DNA from: Chloroflexota bacterium
Lineage (GTDB): Bacteria > Chloroflexota > Dehalococcoidia > Lucifugimonadales > UBA2962
Direction: 5' to 3'
Assembly (NCBI GenBank): GCA_003228095.2
Contig: QGNM01000001.1
Location: 1 to 64,000 of the forward strand
Length of the DNA stretch: 64,000 nucleotides
This document shows positions 8,654 through 19,071 of this stretch, one piece after another. Made by a program: the position numbers and the translations under genes. Under the pieces are notes generated by a model. It searched no databases and was not told the DNA's origin. It saw only the letters and a list, made by a program, of their open reading frames with translations. The number at the start of each line of letters is the position of its first letter. The stretch's first letter is position 1.

Positions 8654-8777
8654 ATTAATATTTTTAAATTAAATTCTGATTATTAAGGATTTTTAACAAC
8701 CCTATATTATAGTCACGAGTATATACTTTTCCAGTCAAGATATATCGATTTAGATAACCGAGTTTAATGACATTGAA

Positions 8778-8805
8778 AAAGGCCTCCAGAATTCTGGAGG
8801 CCTTT
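8778..8805 (-). terminator. rho-independent terminator of groES-groEL
   Basis: Perfect arms AAAGGCCTCCAG and CTGGAGGCCTTT flank an AATT loop. Read on the minus strand the hairpin is followed by TTTTTC and lies 26 bases after the groEL stop. The stem is GC-rich, unlike its surroundings. Confidence 0.92.
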
Positions 8806-8830
8806 CCAATTAACTGATTTTTACTACTTT

Positions 8831-10462
<1,632 letters not shown>

Positions 10463-10501
10463 TTACCTAACTAAAATTTCAATTCCGGTAACACTATTAA
10501 T

Positions 10502-10792
10502 CTATTTTTTAAAAAGAATATCGTCTTCTCTAACGATCAGATATTCTGTATCACCTTGTTTGTATTCGGTACCAGCGTATTTCGAATATACGACAGTGTC
10601 TCCAACCGACACCTCTAATTCACTCCTGGAACCATCTTCATTAAGCTTGCCTGGCCCTACAGCCACTACTTGACCTTCCTGTGGTTTTTCTTTAGCTGTA
10701 TCAGGGATATAAATTCCACCAGCAGAAATCTGTTCATCAGATTCCGTCGGCTTAATCACAACCCTATTACCTAGCGGTTTGAAATCGGCCAT
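10502..10792 (-). CDS. groS: co-chaperonin GroES (Hsp10)
   Basis: The 96-residue product has the GroES pattern: [12 protein letters not shown] at the start, the mobile loop around [18 protein letters not shown], and the C-terminal [12 protein letters not shown] and [11 protein letters not shown] strands. It caps the GroEL ring. An AGGAGG ribosome site lies eight bases before the ATG. It is the first gene of the operon; no CIRCE element is present upstream. Confidence 0.98.
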   Translation of the reverse strand: MADFKPLGNRVVIKPTESDEQISAGGIYIPDTAKEKPQEGQVVAVGPGKLNEDGSRSELEVSVGDTVVYSKYAGTEYKQGDTEYLIVREDDILFKK

Positions 10793-10829
10793 ATTCGCTA
10801 TCCTCCTAGTGTTTTAATGATATTTGATT

Positions 10830-10854
10830 AAGTCATTATGTTTTAATATGACTT
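10830..10854. promoter_or_regulatory. inverted repeat in the groES leader (possible operator)
   Basis: AAGTCAT at 10830-10836 and ATGACTT at 10848-10854 form a 7-bp inverted repeat with an 11-base AT-rich spacer, 38 bases upstream of the groES start. It does not match CIRCE (TTAGCACTC spaced from GAGTGCTAA). A regulatory role is inference from the position. Confidence 0.25.
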
Positions 10855-10924
10855 ACAAAATAGTCTTAGATAATTAATAATTGACGTCGTTTTCAACATT
10901 ACCAATCCAATAAGACAACAAAAA

Positions 10925-10954
10925 GTTGTAAAAAGAAGACAGTATATATGTCAA
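10925..10954 (-). promoter_or_regulatory. putative groESL promoter
   Basis: On the minus strand TTGACA (10949-10954) is followed after 18 bases by TACAAC (10925-10930), a perfect -35 and a four-of-six -10. It would give an untranslated leader of roughly 120 bases before groES. The 15-mer TTGACATATATACTG around the -35 is repeated before the aquaporin gene. Confidence 0.4.
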
Positions 10955-10998
10955 TAGAAATGTAAAATTAATGCTCTATACACAACAATTATCAGGCA

Positions 10999-11943
10999 AT
11001 GAATAAACAAAAACAATACAAAAACGGTTCAAACCAGCAAATATCGGACGTAGTAACTGCGATATTGGTAACTATGAGGCCAAAGCAGTGGAGTAAAAAC
11101 TTACTCGTGTTCTTTGCGTTATTGTTTAGTGTGCAAGAATCATGGGATATAGCTAGATGGTCAACATTAGATCACATGCTGATAAATTCAATTATCGCAT
11201 TCATTGTGTTTTCAATCATATCCGGCTCTGTATATCTAATAAACGATGTGCTTGATTATGAGACAGATAGTATCCATTCCGTAAAGTCTATGAGGCCAAT
11301 TGCTTCAGGAAAACTATCAAAGCGCATTGCTATAATTGCTGCCACATCGCTTTTTATTCCCGGATTAATCTTTTCCTTTTTTATAAATATAAACTTTGGG
11401 TGGGTCGTAATCGGGTATGTATCTTTAATGATTTTATATTCGATAGGTTTAAAAAACTTGGTTCTTATCGATTGTTTTAGCATCAGTGCTGGATTTGTTT
11501 TAAGAGCAATTGCAGGTGCCATCGTAGTGGATGTACCTATATCACTATGGCTTTATTTATGTACTGGGTTAGGTGCGCTTGTAATTGCATTAGGTAAACG
11601 AAAAAGTGAGTTATCAACCTCTGGAGACAAGGCTCATTTACAAAGAAAAAGTATGCGAGCTTACTCAATAAAGCTAATTGATAGCGTGGCTGTATTAGCT
11701 ATAATATCGACTATAGTCGTTTACGCAACTTATACTTTTGCGGCATCTAATTTACCGAATAATTTCCTCATGTCATTAACAATACCAATTGTAATATATG
11801 GGTTGCTTAGATATGTGTATCTAGTGCACTTTAAAAACCTTGGTGAATCACCAGAAGATTTACTATTAACGGATAAACACTTATTCGGCACTGTAACCAT
11901 TTGGATCGTAATCACAGCTTTAATACTAGTCATATTCAGATAA
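10999..11943 (+). CDS. UbiA-family prenyltransferase, decaprenyl-phosphate phosphoribosyltransferase-like
   Basis: The 314-residue polytopic protein starts its conserved part with MRPKQWSKNLLVFFALLFS, typical of DPPR synthase-like UbiA proteins. The first Asp-rich motif is LINDVLDYETDSIH and the second segment is VLIDCFSISAGFVLRAIAGA, followed by GKRKSEL. About nine membrane segments are visible. The founding enzyme moves 5-phosphoribosyl diphosphate onto a polyprenyl phosphate, giving an arabinose donor for envelope glycans. The lipid and sugar used here are not determined. The gene diverges from groES. Confidence 0.82.
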   Translation: MNKQKQYKNGSNQQISDVVTAILVTMRPKQWSKNLLVFFALLFSVQESWDIARWSTLDHMLINSIIAFIVFSIISGSVYLINDVLDYETDSIHSVKSMRPIASGKLSKRIAIIAATSLFIPGLIFSFFININFGWVVIGYVSLMILYSIGLKNLVLIDCFSISAGFVLRAIAGAIVVDVPISLWLYLCTGLGALVIALGKRKSELSTSGDKAHLQRKSMRAYSIKLIDSVAVLAIISTIVVYATYTFAASNLPNNFLMSLTIPIVIYGLLRYVYLVHFKNLGESPEDLLLTDKHLFGTVTIWIVITALILVIFR

Positions 11944-11985
11944 ACTTAAAATAATTGGCGAACTAAAATAGAAAGACATACCTAA

Positions 11986-14031
11986 ATGAGTCATCCCGAC
12001 ATACTATTTAACACCATCCCAATCTGGGTTGGAGTTTACGCCTTAACAGCAGTTTTTTTCGGTATCGCGACTTTTATATTGTATAAAGACGCGATCCGGC
12101 TAATCCTGCTTGGTAAAAAATCCAACCTTTTAGATAATAAATTAGAACGTTTTATTGGCATATTGAATCCTGTTTTTGGTCAGAGTAAAGTTTTACAAAG
12201 TTTTTCAATAAAAACTGATGTCGCTGGTCTCGCACATTTCTTTATATTTTGGGGGTTTTTATCCTTCGCTTTAAGTTACATATTATTCATATTCGGAGAT
12301 TCGATTTGGCATCGATTCTCCGAAACAATATTGACCGACAAGGGGATTCGAATTTTTGTGTCATATCTAGACGTATTAGCTTTAATATTTTTATTAGTTA
12401 TACTTCTTGGAGTTGGGCGAAGATGGTGGAAAACTCCAAGAAGGCTTTCATTTGATTTAACTCAAAAACTTGATGCAGCTGTAATACTCACTTTTATTAC
12501 ATTACTAATGAGCTTAACAATTTTAACTGAAGCTTTTTATGTAGTTGGTTATGGCAAAGGACCCCATGCAGAAGCTTTGATCGGCAAAGCTATTGGCAAA
12601 GCTTTTATTTCATCTAACATGCCTCAAAGTACTGCAATAATTCTTCATGAGATTGGCTGGTGGTTACATTTACTTATAATTCTGTCATTTTCCATAGTAA
12701 TCGCTTTATCAAAACACACACATCTAATAGGTGCTCCCTTTAACTTCTTTTTCCGGTCATTGGAAACCCCAGGAACTCTTACAACTCCTAACCTAGAAAC
12801 TGCCGAATCCTTCGGGGCCTTTAATATTAAAGATTTCACTTGGAAGCAACTACTTGACGGATATGCTTGCGCTGTATGTGGTCGGTGCAGTGATGTATGT
12901 CCAGCTAACTTCAGCGGCAAACTTTTATCCCCGATGCACATTGTTGCCAATCTAAAAGATCATATGCAAGAAGTAGGTCCGTCCATAATTAAGGGTGAAA
13001 GTATTGAGGGCAATAACCCATTAGTACCTAACAACATACCTAAAGAGGCAATTTGGGATTGCTTAACTTGCGGGGCATGTGTGGCTGAATGTCCAGTTGG
13101 GGTTGAACACGTGCAAACAATTGTTGATATCCGTAGACACTTAGTGATGGAAAAAGCTGAAATACCGGAAACAGGACAAGCAGCTTTGGTTAGCTTGGAA
13201 CAGAGAGGCCATCCTTGGAGAGGTACAACCTACAATAGAACAGATTGGATGAAGGATATGAATGTGCGCACAGTTGATGAAAATCCTAACGCAGAATATC
13301 TTTTATGGATCGGCTGTACATCTGCTCTGGAAAAAAGAGGCCACACAGTAGCTAGGTCTTTATCCAGGGTACTTCAAAGAGCAAAAGTTGATTTCGCTGT
13401 TTTAGGTCAAAAGGAAACATGCACAGGCGATCCTGCAAGGAGATTGGGAAATGAGTATCTATATCAAAATATAGCAAGTCAGACTATTGAAACTTTAAAA
13501 ACTCATAAAGTAAGGAAAATAATCACATTATGCCCACACTGCTTTAATGTAATGAAAAATGAATATCCTCACTTAGACGGAAATTTTGAAGTCATTCATT
13601 ACAGCAAATTCGTTGACACGCTTATATCTACTGGAAAACTTAAAGTTATCGGAGAGATAAAAGAAAACGTCTCTTATCACGATTCTTGCTACTTGGGCAG
13701 GCATAACAACATTTACGAAGAACCTAGAAATATAGCAACTTCAATTCCAGGTTTAAATTTGTTGGAGATGAAAAAAAATAGACAACAGGGTTTTTGTTGT
13801 GGTGCTGGTGGAGGTCATGCCTGGCTAGAAGAGAATCAAGGAACACGCATTAATCATATGCGGACAGATCAATTCTTAGAAACAGGAGCTGACACCGTAG
13901 CGGTGTCTTGCCCATTTTGCTTGCAAATGTTTGACGAAGGGTTAAGCTCCAGAGATGAATCTAAAAAGCGTAAAGCCGTTGATCTGATAGAGCTAGTTGA
14001 CCAAAGCACATCCGCCACACAAGAAAAGTAG
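11986..14031 (+). CDS. membrane heterodisulfide-reductase-like Fe-S oxidoreductase
   Basis: The 681-residue protein joins an N-terminal NarI/HdrE-like domain to a HdrD-like domain. About five membrane helices cover residues 10-255, with likely haem histidines in AGLAHFFIFWGF, HEIGWWLHLL and SKHTHLIG. Two 4Fe-4S ferredoxin clusters follow, CAVCGRCSDVCP near 290 and CLTCGACVAECP near 360. Two CCG domains come last, with CPHC near 515 and FCCGAGGGHAW near 600. It should exchange electrons between the quinone pool and a soluble donor or disulfide. The partner is unknown; fatty-acid oxidation or an electron-transfer flavoprotein is possible. Confidence 0.88.
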   Translation: MSHPDILFNTIPIWVGVYALTAVFFGIATFILYKDAIRLILLGKKSNLLDNKLERFIGILNPVFGQSKVLQSFSIKTDVAGLAHFFIFWGFLSFALSYILFIFGDSIWHRFSETILTDKGIRIFVSYLDVLALIFLLVILLGVGRRWWKTPRRLSFDLTQKLDAAVILTFITLLMSLTILTEAFYVVGYGKGPHAEALIGKAIGKAFISSNMPQSTAIILHEIGWWLHLLIILSFSIVIALSKHTHLIGAPFNFFFRSLETPGTLTTPNLETAESFGAFNIKDFTWKQLLDGYACAVCGRCSDVCPANFSGKLLSPMHIVANLKDHMQEVGPSIIKGESIEGNNPLVPNNIPKEAIWDCLTCGACVAECPVGVEHVQTIVDIRRHLVMEKAEIPETGQAALVSLEQRGHPWRGTTYNRTDWMKDMNVRTVDENPNAEYLLWIGCTSALEKRGHTVARSLSRVLQRAKVDFAVLGQKETCTGDPARRLGNEYLYQNIASQTIETLKTHKVRKIITLCPHCFNVMKNEYPHLDGNFEVIHYSKFVDTLISTGKLKVIGEIKENVSYHDSCYLGRHNNIYEEPRNIATSIPGLNLLEMKKNRQQGFCCGAGGGHAWLEENQGTRINHMRTDQFLETGADTVAVSCPFCLQMFDEGLSSRDESKKRKAVDLIELVDQSTSATQEK

Positions 14032-14037
14032 GAGAAG

Positions 14038-15540
14038 ATGACCGAACTTAATGCAATAAACTTAGAATATATATTCTCATTAAATGCAAACGTAAACGTA
14101 AGCGCATCACCAACCATTAAGGCTCATATAATACAGAATTTTTCCGAAACTCCAATAAATGTTTGGTGTGATTACCATGTATCTTCAAACAATAAGGACC
14201 CTATTACTGAATTCCAACAATTAATGTTTTCCAAAGGAAAGAAGCATCATAACTTTGTGAACGAAACCTTGTTTAACGGAGCAACAAATCTGCCGTTCAC
14301 CTTAGAGGCTGATGGATTTAAACAAGTACTCGAATTAATGAATCAGAAGGTGCTTGGAATTTTAGACATGCCATTAATTTGTAAGGATTTAGATATTAGT
14401 GGACGCCCTGACGTAATGAGAAAAGTAAATGATAAACCGTCAGTTTTTGGCAATCACTCATATGAAATAATTGAAATTAAGTCAGCTATAAACATCAAGA
14501 CTTCTCACATACTTCAGGCAGCGATTTACAATCGAATGATAGGGAAAATACAAGGATTCACTCCATCAATTTTTTACGTGATAAATGGTAATCTAGAAGA
14601 ATTTTCATACTACACAGAGGAGTGGGACGAGCTTCTAAATGAAACCATTCAATCTCTTATTAAAGTTATTAATGGAGAAAAAATAGCACCAACGTTAAGA
14701 GGTGCAAGGTGGCCTTGGGAATCATACGTGAATAACCTTGCAATAAAAGCTAATGATGCATCTCTAGTACCTGGCATAAAAGCAAAAAAACGTGATCAAT
14801 TGTTCAACGCCGGACTTCAAACTGTAAACAAAATAGCTGATGCATCAATAGAAGAACTTACAAATATTAAAGGTATCGGAGTTTCATCGGCTGGAAAAAT
14901 AAGTGCATGTGCTAAAGCTCTAGCAAGCGAATCTATATATATTAAACAACTAGTTCCTCAGTTACCAAAATCTGCCACACAAATATTTATCGATCTAGAA
15001 GGTAGTCCTGAACACAAAGTTGAATCTGGCTCATCGACGGTGAATTATCTGATAGGAACAATTGTTAGAAAAAATAATTCAGTTCCACAATTTGTCTCAT
15101 TTTTCGCTGACACAGTTGCGGAAGAACCCGATAACACCAGAGACTTTTTCGAATGGACTTTATCTTTAGATGATCCTGTTTTCTTTCACTGGCATAACTA
15201 TGAATACACCCACTTGAAGTCTATGGGACAACGATTCAATATTAACGATGAGATTGTAAATTTTGTATTAGACAGAATGGTCGATTTACGTCCTATTGTG
15301 TTAAATAGCTACGCTTTCCCAATATACAAAGAGGGGTTAAAAGAGATTGCTCGGCATCTTGGCTTCAATTGGAGACTAAGCGATGTAGATGCTATGGGAT
15401 CCATTGCGCTATTTGCTAAGTTTATTCAATCTAAAGGAACTGATATCGAAAGCAAAACCAAAATCCTAACTTATAACGAAGATGATTGTGAAGCTACAAA
15501 ATTTATTTTTGACTGGTTAACTGGCAATCCTATTAGTTAG
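14038..15540 (+). CDS. TM0106-family RecB-like putative nuclease
   Basis: The 500-residue protein has an N-terminal PD-(D/E)xK-like region around ISGRPDVMRK and EIIEIKSAINIKTSHILQAA, which supplies the D-x-EIK metal site. A helix-hairpin-helix (LTNIKGIGVSSAGKI) lies near residue 280. A C-terminal RNase H-like 3'-5' exonuclease part starts IFIDLEGSPEHK and ends YNEDDCEATKFIFDWL, giving the DEDD-type acidic residues. This is the layout of the TM0106 family. It starts six bases after the Fe-S gene, so they are likely co-transcribed, and its end overlaps the convergent aquaporin gene by eight bases. Confidence 0.85.
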   Translation: MTELNAINLEYIFSLNANVNVSASPTIKAHIIQNFSETPINVWCDYHVSSNNKDPITEFQQLMFSKGKKHHNFVNETLFNGATNLPFTLEADGFKQVLELMNQKVLGILDMPLICKDLDISGRPDVMRKVNDKPSVFGNHSYEIIEIKSAINIKTSHILQAAIYNRMIGKIQGFTPSIFYVINGNLEEFSYYTEEWDELLNETIQSLIKVINGEKIAPTLRGARWPWESYVNNLAIKANDASLVPGIKAKKRDQLFNAGLQTVNKIADASIEELTNIKGIGVSSAGKISACAKALASESIYIKQLVPQLPKSATQIFIDLEGSPEHKVESGSSTVNYLIGTIVRKNNSVPQFVSFFADTVAEEPDNTRDFFEWTLSLDDPVFFHWHNYEYTHLKSMGQRFNINDEIVNFVLDRMVDLRPIVLNSYAFPIYKEGLKEIARHLGFNWRLSDVDAMGSIALFAKFIQSKGTDIESKTKILTYNEDDCEATKFIFDWLTGNPIS

Positions 15541-16279
15541 ACTCTATTTCTTTTGCAAAAATAAATTGATATAACGTTCCCCCTAATATAGCTCCAAGTA
15601 TTGGAGCAACCCAATATATCCAATGATCCGTCCAGAAACCAGAGACAATTGCAGGTCCCAAACTTCTTGCAGGATTAATGCCTGCGCCGGTTAAAGGGAC
15701 TGCTACGAGGTGGACAACAGCAACCGTTATGCCAATTGCTACCGGAGCCATAGCTCCATGACTTCTTTTATCCATAGCTGTAGCAAAGACCACAAAGGAT
15801 AATAAGAAAGTAAATATTAGCTCTATGGTAAATCCCATACCTACAGAGACTCCTTCTCCTAGTCCATGTGCACCTAAATTCCCTTCATTCACGTCTGGAA
15901 TAACTGCCATTAGTATTAAAGCAGCGACAATACCTCCAGCAATCTGTCCTGATATATATATTTGACCTCTTATCCAGCCAATTTTGCCATTTATAATTGC
16001 TGCTATCGTAATCGCAGGGTTAAGGTGAGCGCCCGATATGTGTCCCACAGAATACGCAAGTAAACAAATAGCCAATCCGTGTGCTAGAGCTATTACCACT
16101 AGCCTACCCGTGTCCAATTCCCCTGAACTAGCTATGCCACTAGCGGCTACGGCACCTGCTCCTATGAAAACGAAGAGCCCTGTTGCAAAGAATTCTGCGA
16201 GGCACTGCCTCCATACAGAAATATTATTAAATTCGGTGATAATATTTTGAATTATCTTGCTCAATTTTCTTCTCCCCAA
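15533..16279 (-). CDS. aquaporin / MIP-family channel
   Basis: The 248-residue protein has six membrane helices and the two half-helix NPA loops, SGAHLNPAIT near residue 88 and GAGINPARSLGPA near 205. The short AQP-type loop before NPARS and the overall length favour a water channel over a glycerol facilitator, though small neutral solutes are possible. The N-terminus ECLAEFFATGLF-like segment (residues 20-35) is typical. It lies in the inner membrane. Its end overlaps the converging nuclease gene. Confidence 0.92.
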   Translation of the reverse strand: MGRRKLSKIIQNIITEFNNISVWRQCLAEFFATGLFVFIGAGAVAASGIASSGELDTGRLVVIALAHGLAICLLAYSVGHISGAHLNPAITIAAIINGKIGWIRGQIYISGQIAGGIVAALILMAVIPDVNEGNLGAHGLGEGVSVGMGFTIELIFTFLLSFVVFATAMDKRSHGAMAPVAIGITVAVVHLVAVPLTGAGINPARSLGPAIVSGFWTDHWIYWVAPILGAILGGTLYQFIFAKEIESN

Positions 16280-16301
16280 AATGACTACTTTAGATTACGG
16301 A

Positions 16302-16330
16302 ATCCTAATGACTTGCAGTATATATGTCAA
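16302..16330 (-). promoter_or_regulatory. putative promoter of the aquaporin gene
   Basis: On the minus strand TTGACA (16325-16330), a 17-base spacer and TAGGAT (16302-16307) lie 22 bases before the aquaporin start. The -35 is perfect and the -10 matches four of six. Confidence 0.5.
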
Positions 16331-16349
16331 AGGATTTTACTGACAATAT

Positions 16350-17150
16350 TTAGATATTCAATGATTTAATGAAACTTATCAGTCTGGGCCCTTTTCCCAC
16401 ATCTTTAACAGCATAGGCTATCGAGGCCTGTAGTAAACCGTCAGGATTACCTGTGTCGAAATGTTCCCCGGGAAATTTATACCCAAAAACAGAATTCTTC
16501 ACAGCCTGAGCGTTAATTGCATCGGTTATTTGTATCTCACCCAATGCCCCTTTAGGAGTATTACTAATGTAGCCAAAAATATCATTTGTAAAAATATATC
16601 TGCCAATTATTGCCAAGTTTGATGGGGCATCTGCTAATTGAGGTTTTTCTACACATCTATTAATTCTATGCATGGATTTATCAATCTCTTGAGACTCTAC
16701 AACACCTAAAAAGGGTATCTTTTCAGGTTCAACGGCTTTGAGTGCAACTACGCTCGACTTAAACTGAGAATGAATTTTAATCATCTCTTCAATTGTCGGG
16801 CTTTCATTAAAAATTACATCGTCAGGTAGCACTACACAAAACGGTTCCCCATTAACCCATTTTTCAGCTTGAAGAATCGCATCACCTAAACCATTCGCCT
16901 TCTCTTGTAATATAAATTCAATATCAACATCATGAACGCTTTCAAAATATTTATGAATATCAGAGTTTAGTTCACTTACGATAATAGCTATCTTACTAAC
17001 CCCACTGTTTTTCAATTCCCTTACTGCAAACTCAATTGTAGGTACGCTTAAAATTGGCAACATGACTTTTGAGACTGCTCGTGTAACAGGAAAAAACCTG
17101 GTCCCCAGGCCAGCCGAAGGTATCACTGCTTTTTTAACACTCGATGACAT
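16350..17150 (-). CDS. galU: UTP-glucose-1-phosphate uridylyltransferase
   Basis: The 266-residue nucleotidyltransferase begins KKAVIPSAGLGTRFFPVT, the nucleotide-binding loop of the family, with the activating Lys in RAVSKVMLP. EKANGLGDAILQAE, CVVLPDDVIF, GRYIFTNDIF and GEHFDTGNPDGLL follow in the family order. It makes UDP-glucose for envelope glycans. The loop reads TRAVSK where the usual form is TKAxPK, so the exact sugar nucleotide is less certain. Its ATG overlaps the TAA of the MFS gene by one base, indicating translational coupling. Confidence 0.92.
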   Translation of the reverse strand: MSSSVKKAVIPSAGLGTRFFPVTRAVSKVMLPILSVPTIEFAVRELKNSGVSKIAIIVSELNSDIHKYFESVHDVDIEFILQEKANGLGDAILQAEKWVNGEPFCVVLPDDVIFNESPTIEEMIKIHSQFKSSVVALKAVEPEKIPFLGVVESQEIDKSMHRINRCVEKPQLADAPSNLAIIGRYIFTNDIFGYISNTPKGALGEIQITDAINAQAVKNSVFGYKFPGEHFDTGNPDGLLQASIAYAVKDVGKGPRLISFIKSLNI

Positions 17151-18544
17151 TAAACAGTTGCTTTCCCAGTTCTATATATAGTTCTTAATTTTGGGATTGA
17201 GGTGGATATAGCCATTAAAAATATTACAAATATTAACCCAGTAATTATAAATATAACACGAGCATTAAATAAATCAGCCAAAAAGCCATACCCTAAATTC
17301 GAGAATGCCATTATGCCACCAGCATGCAACACATACAAGCTAGAGACACGGCCTCGTAGCCTATCCGGACTCTCTGTCAAAACATAGACATTAGTAATAG
17401 CCATAAAGCTAGCTTGAGTTGCCCCCATTAAACCTGCGAACAGCATGGATAAGCCTGTCTCTTGCATTAATGCCATTAGTATAGGTGAGATTCCACTTCC
17501 TATTGCAGCAAAAAGAAGCACCCAACCTTTATGCTTCTCCTTAGTTAAACCAGCTACTAATAAGACCCCCACTATTGACCCACCACCAAAAGCCATAACT
17601 AAATAACCAAGAATTGATCCATCGGTCGCTCCAAGTGAATCTCGTGAGAAAACAGGCATTATTGACTCAAAAGACATAACTAATGCGCAATGAAAAGCCA
17701 CTAACATAATAAAAATTGAAATTACTCTATGTGAATATATAAACTTAAATCCCTCTAGCATTCCCCCAGCAACATATCCAATGCCACTTAAAATATCTGA
17801 CAACTTTTTATTAATGTCCAAAAACGAGTGATTGGCTTCTTTAATCACATCTCTTGTTTCAGCATTAGAAGTTATTTCTCCATATGAAATGGTTGTGCAA
17901 AACATAGAACTTATAGCACTGAGCGCTGTGAAGATTGCGCTCAATATAAGGACAGTTTCTGTTCCGCCTGGAGCAATGGTCAACCCTGAAATTGATATCG
18001 CGACCCCACTAGCTAACAATGGTGACGCAATTAATAATCCGAAAAATCTTGAGCCATGATGGGTTAAGGCATTCAAAGTTATAGCATTTAACATATGTTT
18101 TTCGGCGACTTGATTAGGAATCAAAGCTTGTATTGCAGGTTCCATTAAGGCTCTGAGTCCGCCAGCAATAAATGCCCCAACAGCTAAATGCCATAGATCT
18201 AAAATACCCATAACAACCCCAAGGACAATTAATATTGCCAAAATTGTATTCCCAACACAGGTTATTATTACTATGTTTTTACGGTTATATCGATCAGCAA
18301 AAAATCCTCCGAGGGCAGAGAAGATTAAAAATGGCAAAAGGCTTGAAAATGCAATTATCCCAGGCCATGTTGAACTGCCTGACTTTTCCACCGCCATCCA
18401 TGTGGCGGTTACAGTAAAAATCCACATCCCGCCAAATGAAAATATTCCAGTAAGCCAAATATACCGAAAATCAGGGTATATAACTAAGGATACCAATTGA
18501 TCTCGTATTGGCAGAATAACAAATTGATTTAACAGTTTTTGCAT
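17150..18544 (-). CDS. major facilitator superfamily transporter (MFS_3 type)
   Basis: The 464-residue protein has about twelve hydrophobic segments with a hydrophilic loop near residues 215-250 between the two halves. The first half carries the MFS motif ADRYNRKNIVIITC near residue 83, and the second half has GRVSSLYVLHAG near 400. The pattern is that of the MFS_3/EntS-like exporters of small molecules. The substrate cannot be read from sequence. Coupling to galU by a TAATG overlap suggests shared regulation rather than a known joint pathway. Confidence 0.85.
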   Translation of the reverse strand: MQKLLNQFVILPIRDQLVSLVIYPDFRYIWLTGIFSFGGMWIFTVTATWMAVEKSGSSTWPGIIAFSSLLPFLIFSALGGFFADRYNRKNIVIITCVGNTILAILIVLGVVMGILDLWHLAVGAFIAGGLRALMEPAIQALIPNQVAEKHMLNAITLNALTHHGSRFFGLLIASPLLASGVAISISGLTIAPGGTETVLILSAIFTALSAISSMFCTTISYGEITSNAETRDVIKEANHSFLDINKKLSDILSGIGYVAGGMLEGFKFIYSHRVISIFIMLVAFHCALVMSFESIMPVFSRDSLGATDGSILGYLVMAFGGGSIVGVLLVAGLTKEKHKGWVLLFAAIGSGISPILMALMQETGLSMLFAGLMGATQASFMAITNVYVLTESPDRLRGRVSSLYVLHAGGIMAFSNLGYGFLADLFNARVIFIITGLIFVIFLMAISTSIPKLRTIYRTGKATV

Positions 18545-18651
18545 TTGATAAACTCCATTATTACAGATTTGAGCTGCAATGATTTTTCCATTAAGCTTTT
18601 ACTGGAATCAAGCGTGCACTCTCTTCAATAAAACTAAATAGGAAAGTATAA

Positions 18652-18987
18652 ATGTCATTACTGAACAAAGATTGCGTCAAAGTTAAATCTAATGCACCAC
18701 AATTACAAGAACCAGATATTAAAGAATTTCTCAAAGAAATACCTAATTGGATAGTTTCTTATGAAACTGATCCTCCTCATCTTGTAAATCAATATACGTT
18801 TACTGATTTTAGATCTGCATTAACTTTTGTAAACCAAGTTGGCATCGAATCAGAAAAACAAGACCACCACCCTAAGATAATTTTAGAATGGGATCTAGTC
18901 ACTATCGAATGGTGGACACATTCCATAGGTAGGCTTCACATAAACGACTTTATAATGGCTTATCGCTCTGACCTATTAAGTCAATGA
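18652..18987 (+). CDS. phhB: pterin-4a-carbinolamine dehydratase
   Basis: The 111-residue protein has the PCD signature: a W-I-V-S strand, YTFTDFRSALTFVNQVG, and the active-site EKQDHHPKIILEWDLVTIEW with its His-His-Pro. It recycles oxidised pterin cofactor in aromatic amino acid hydroxylation, and in bacteria it is also linked to other pterin chemistry. The start has an AGGAAAG ribosome site eight bases upstream. No hydroxylase gene is nearby. Confidence 0.93.
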   Translation: MSLLNKDCVKVKSNAPQLQEPDIKEFLKEIPNWIVSYETDPPHLVNQYTFTDFRSALTFVNQVGIESEKQDHHPKIILEWDLVTIEWWTHSIGRLHINDFIMAYRSDLLSQ

Positions 18988-19071
18988 TCAATTTAGCTGA
19001 AAACTTGTTGGCAAGTACAGTTATATTGAGATAGGATTAAAACCTGTGTTAAACATGTTAATGAGTGCAGA

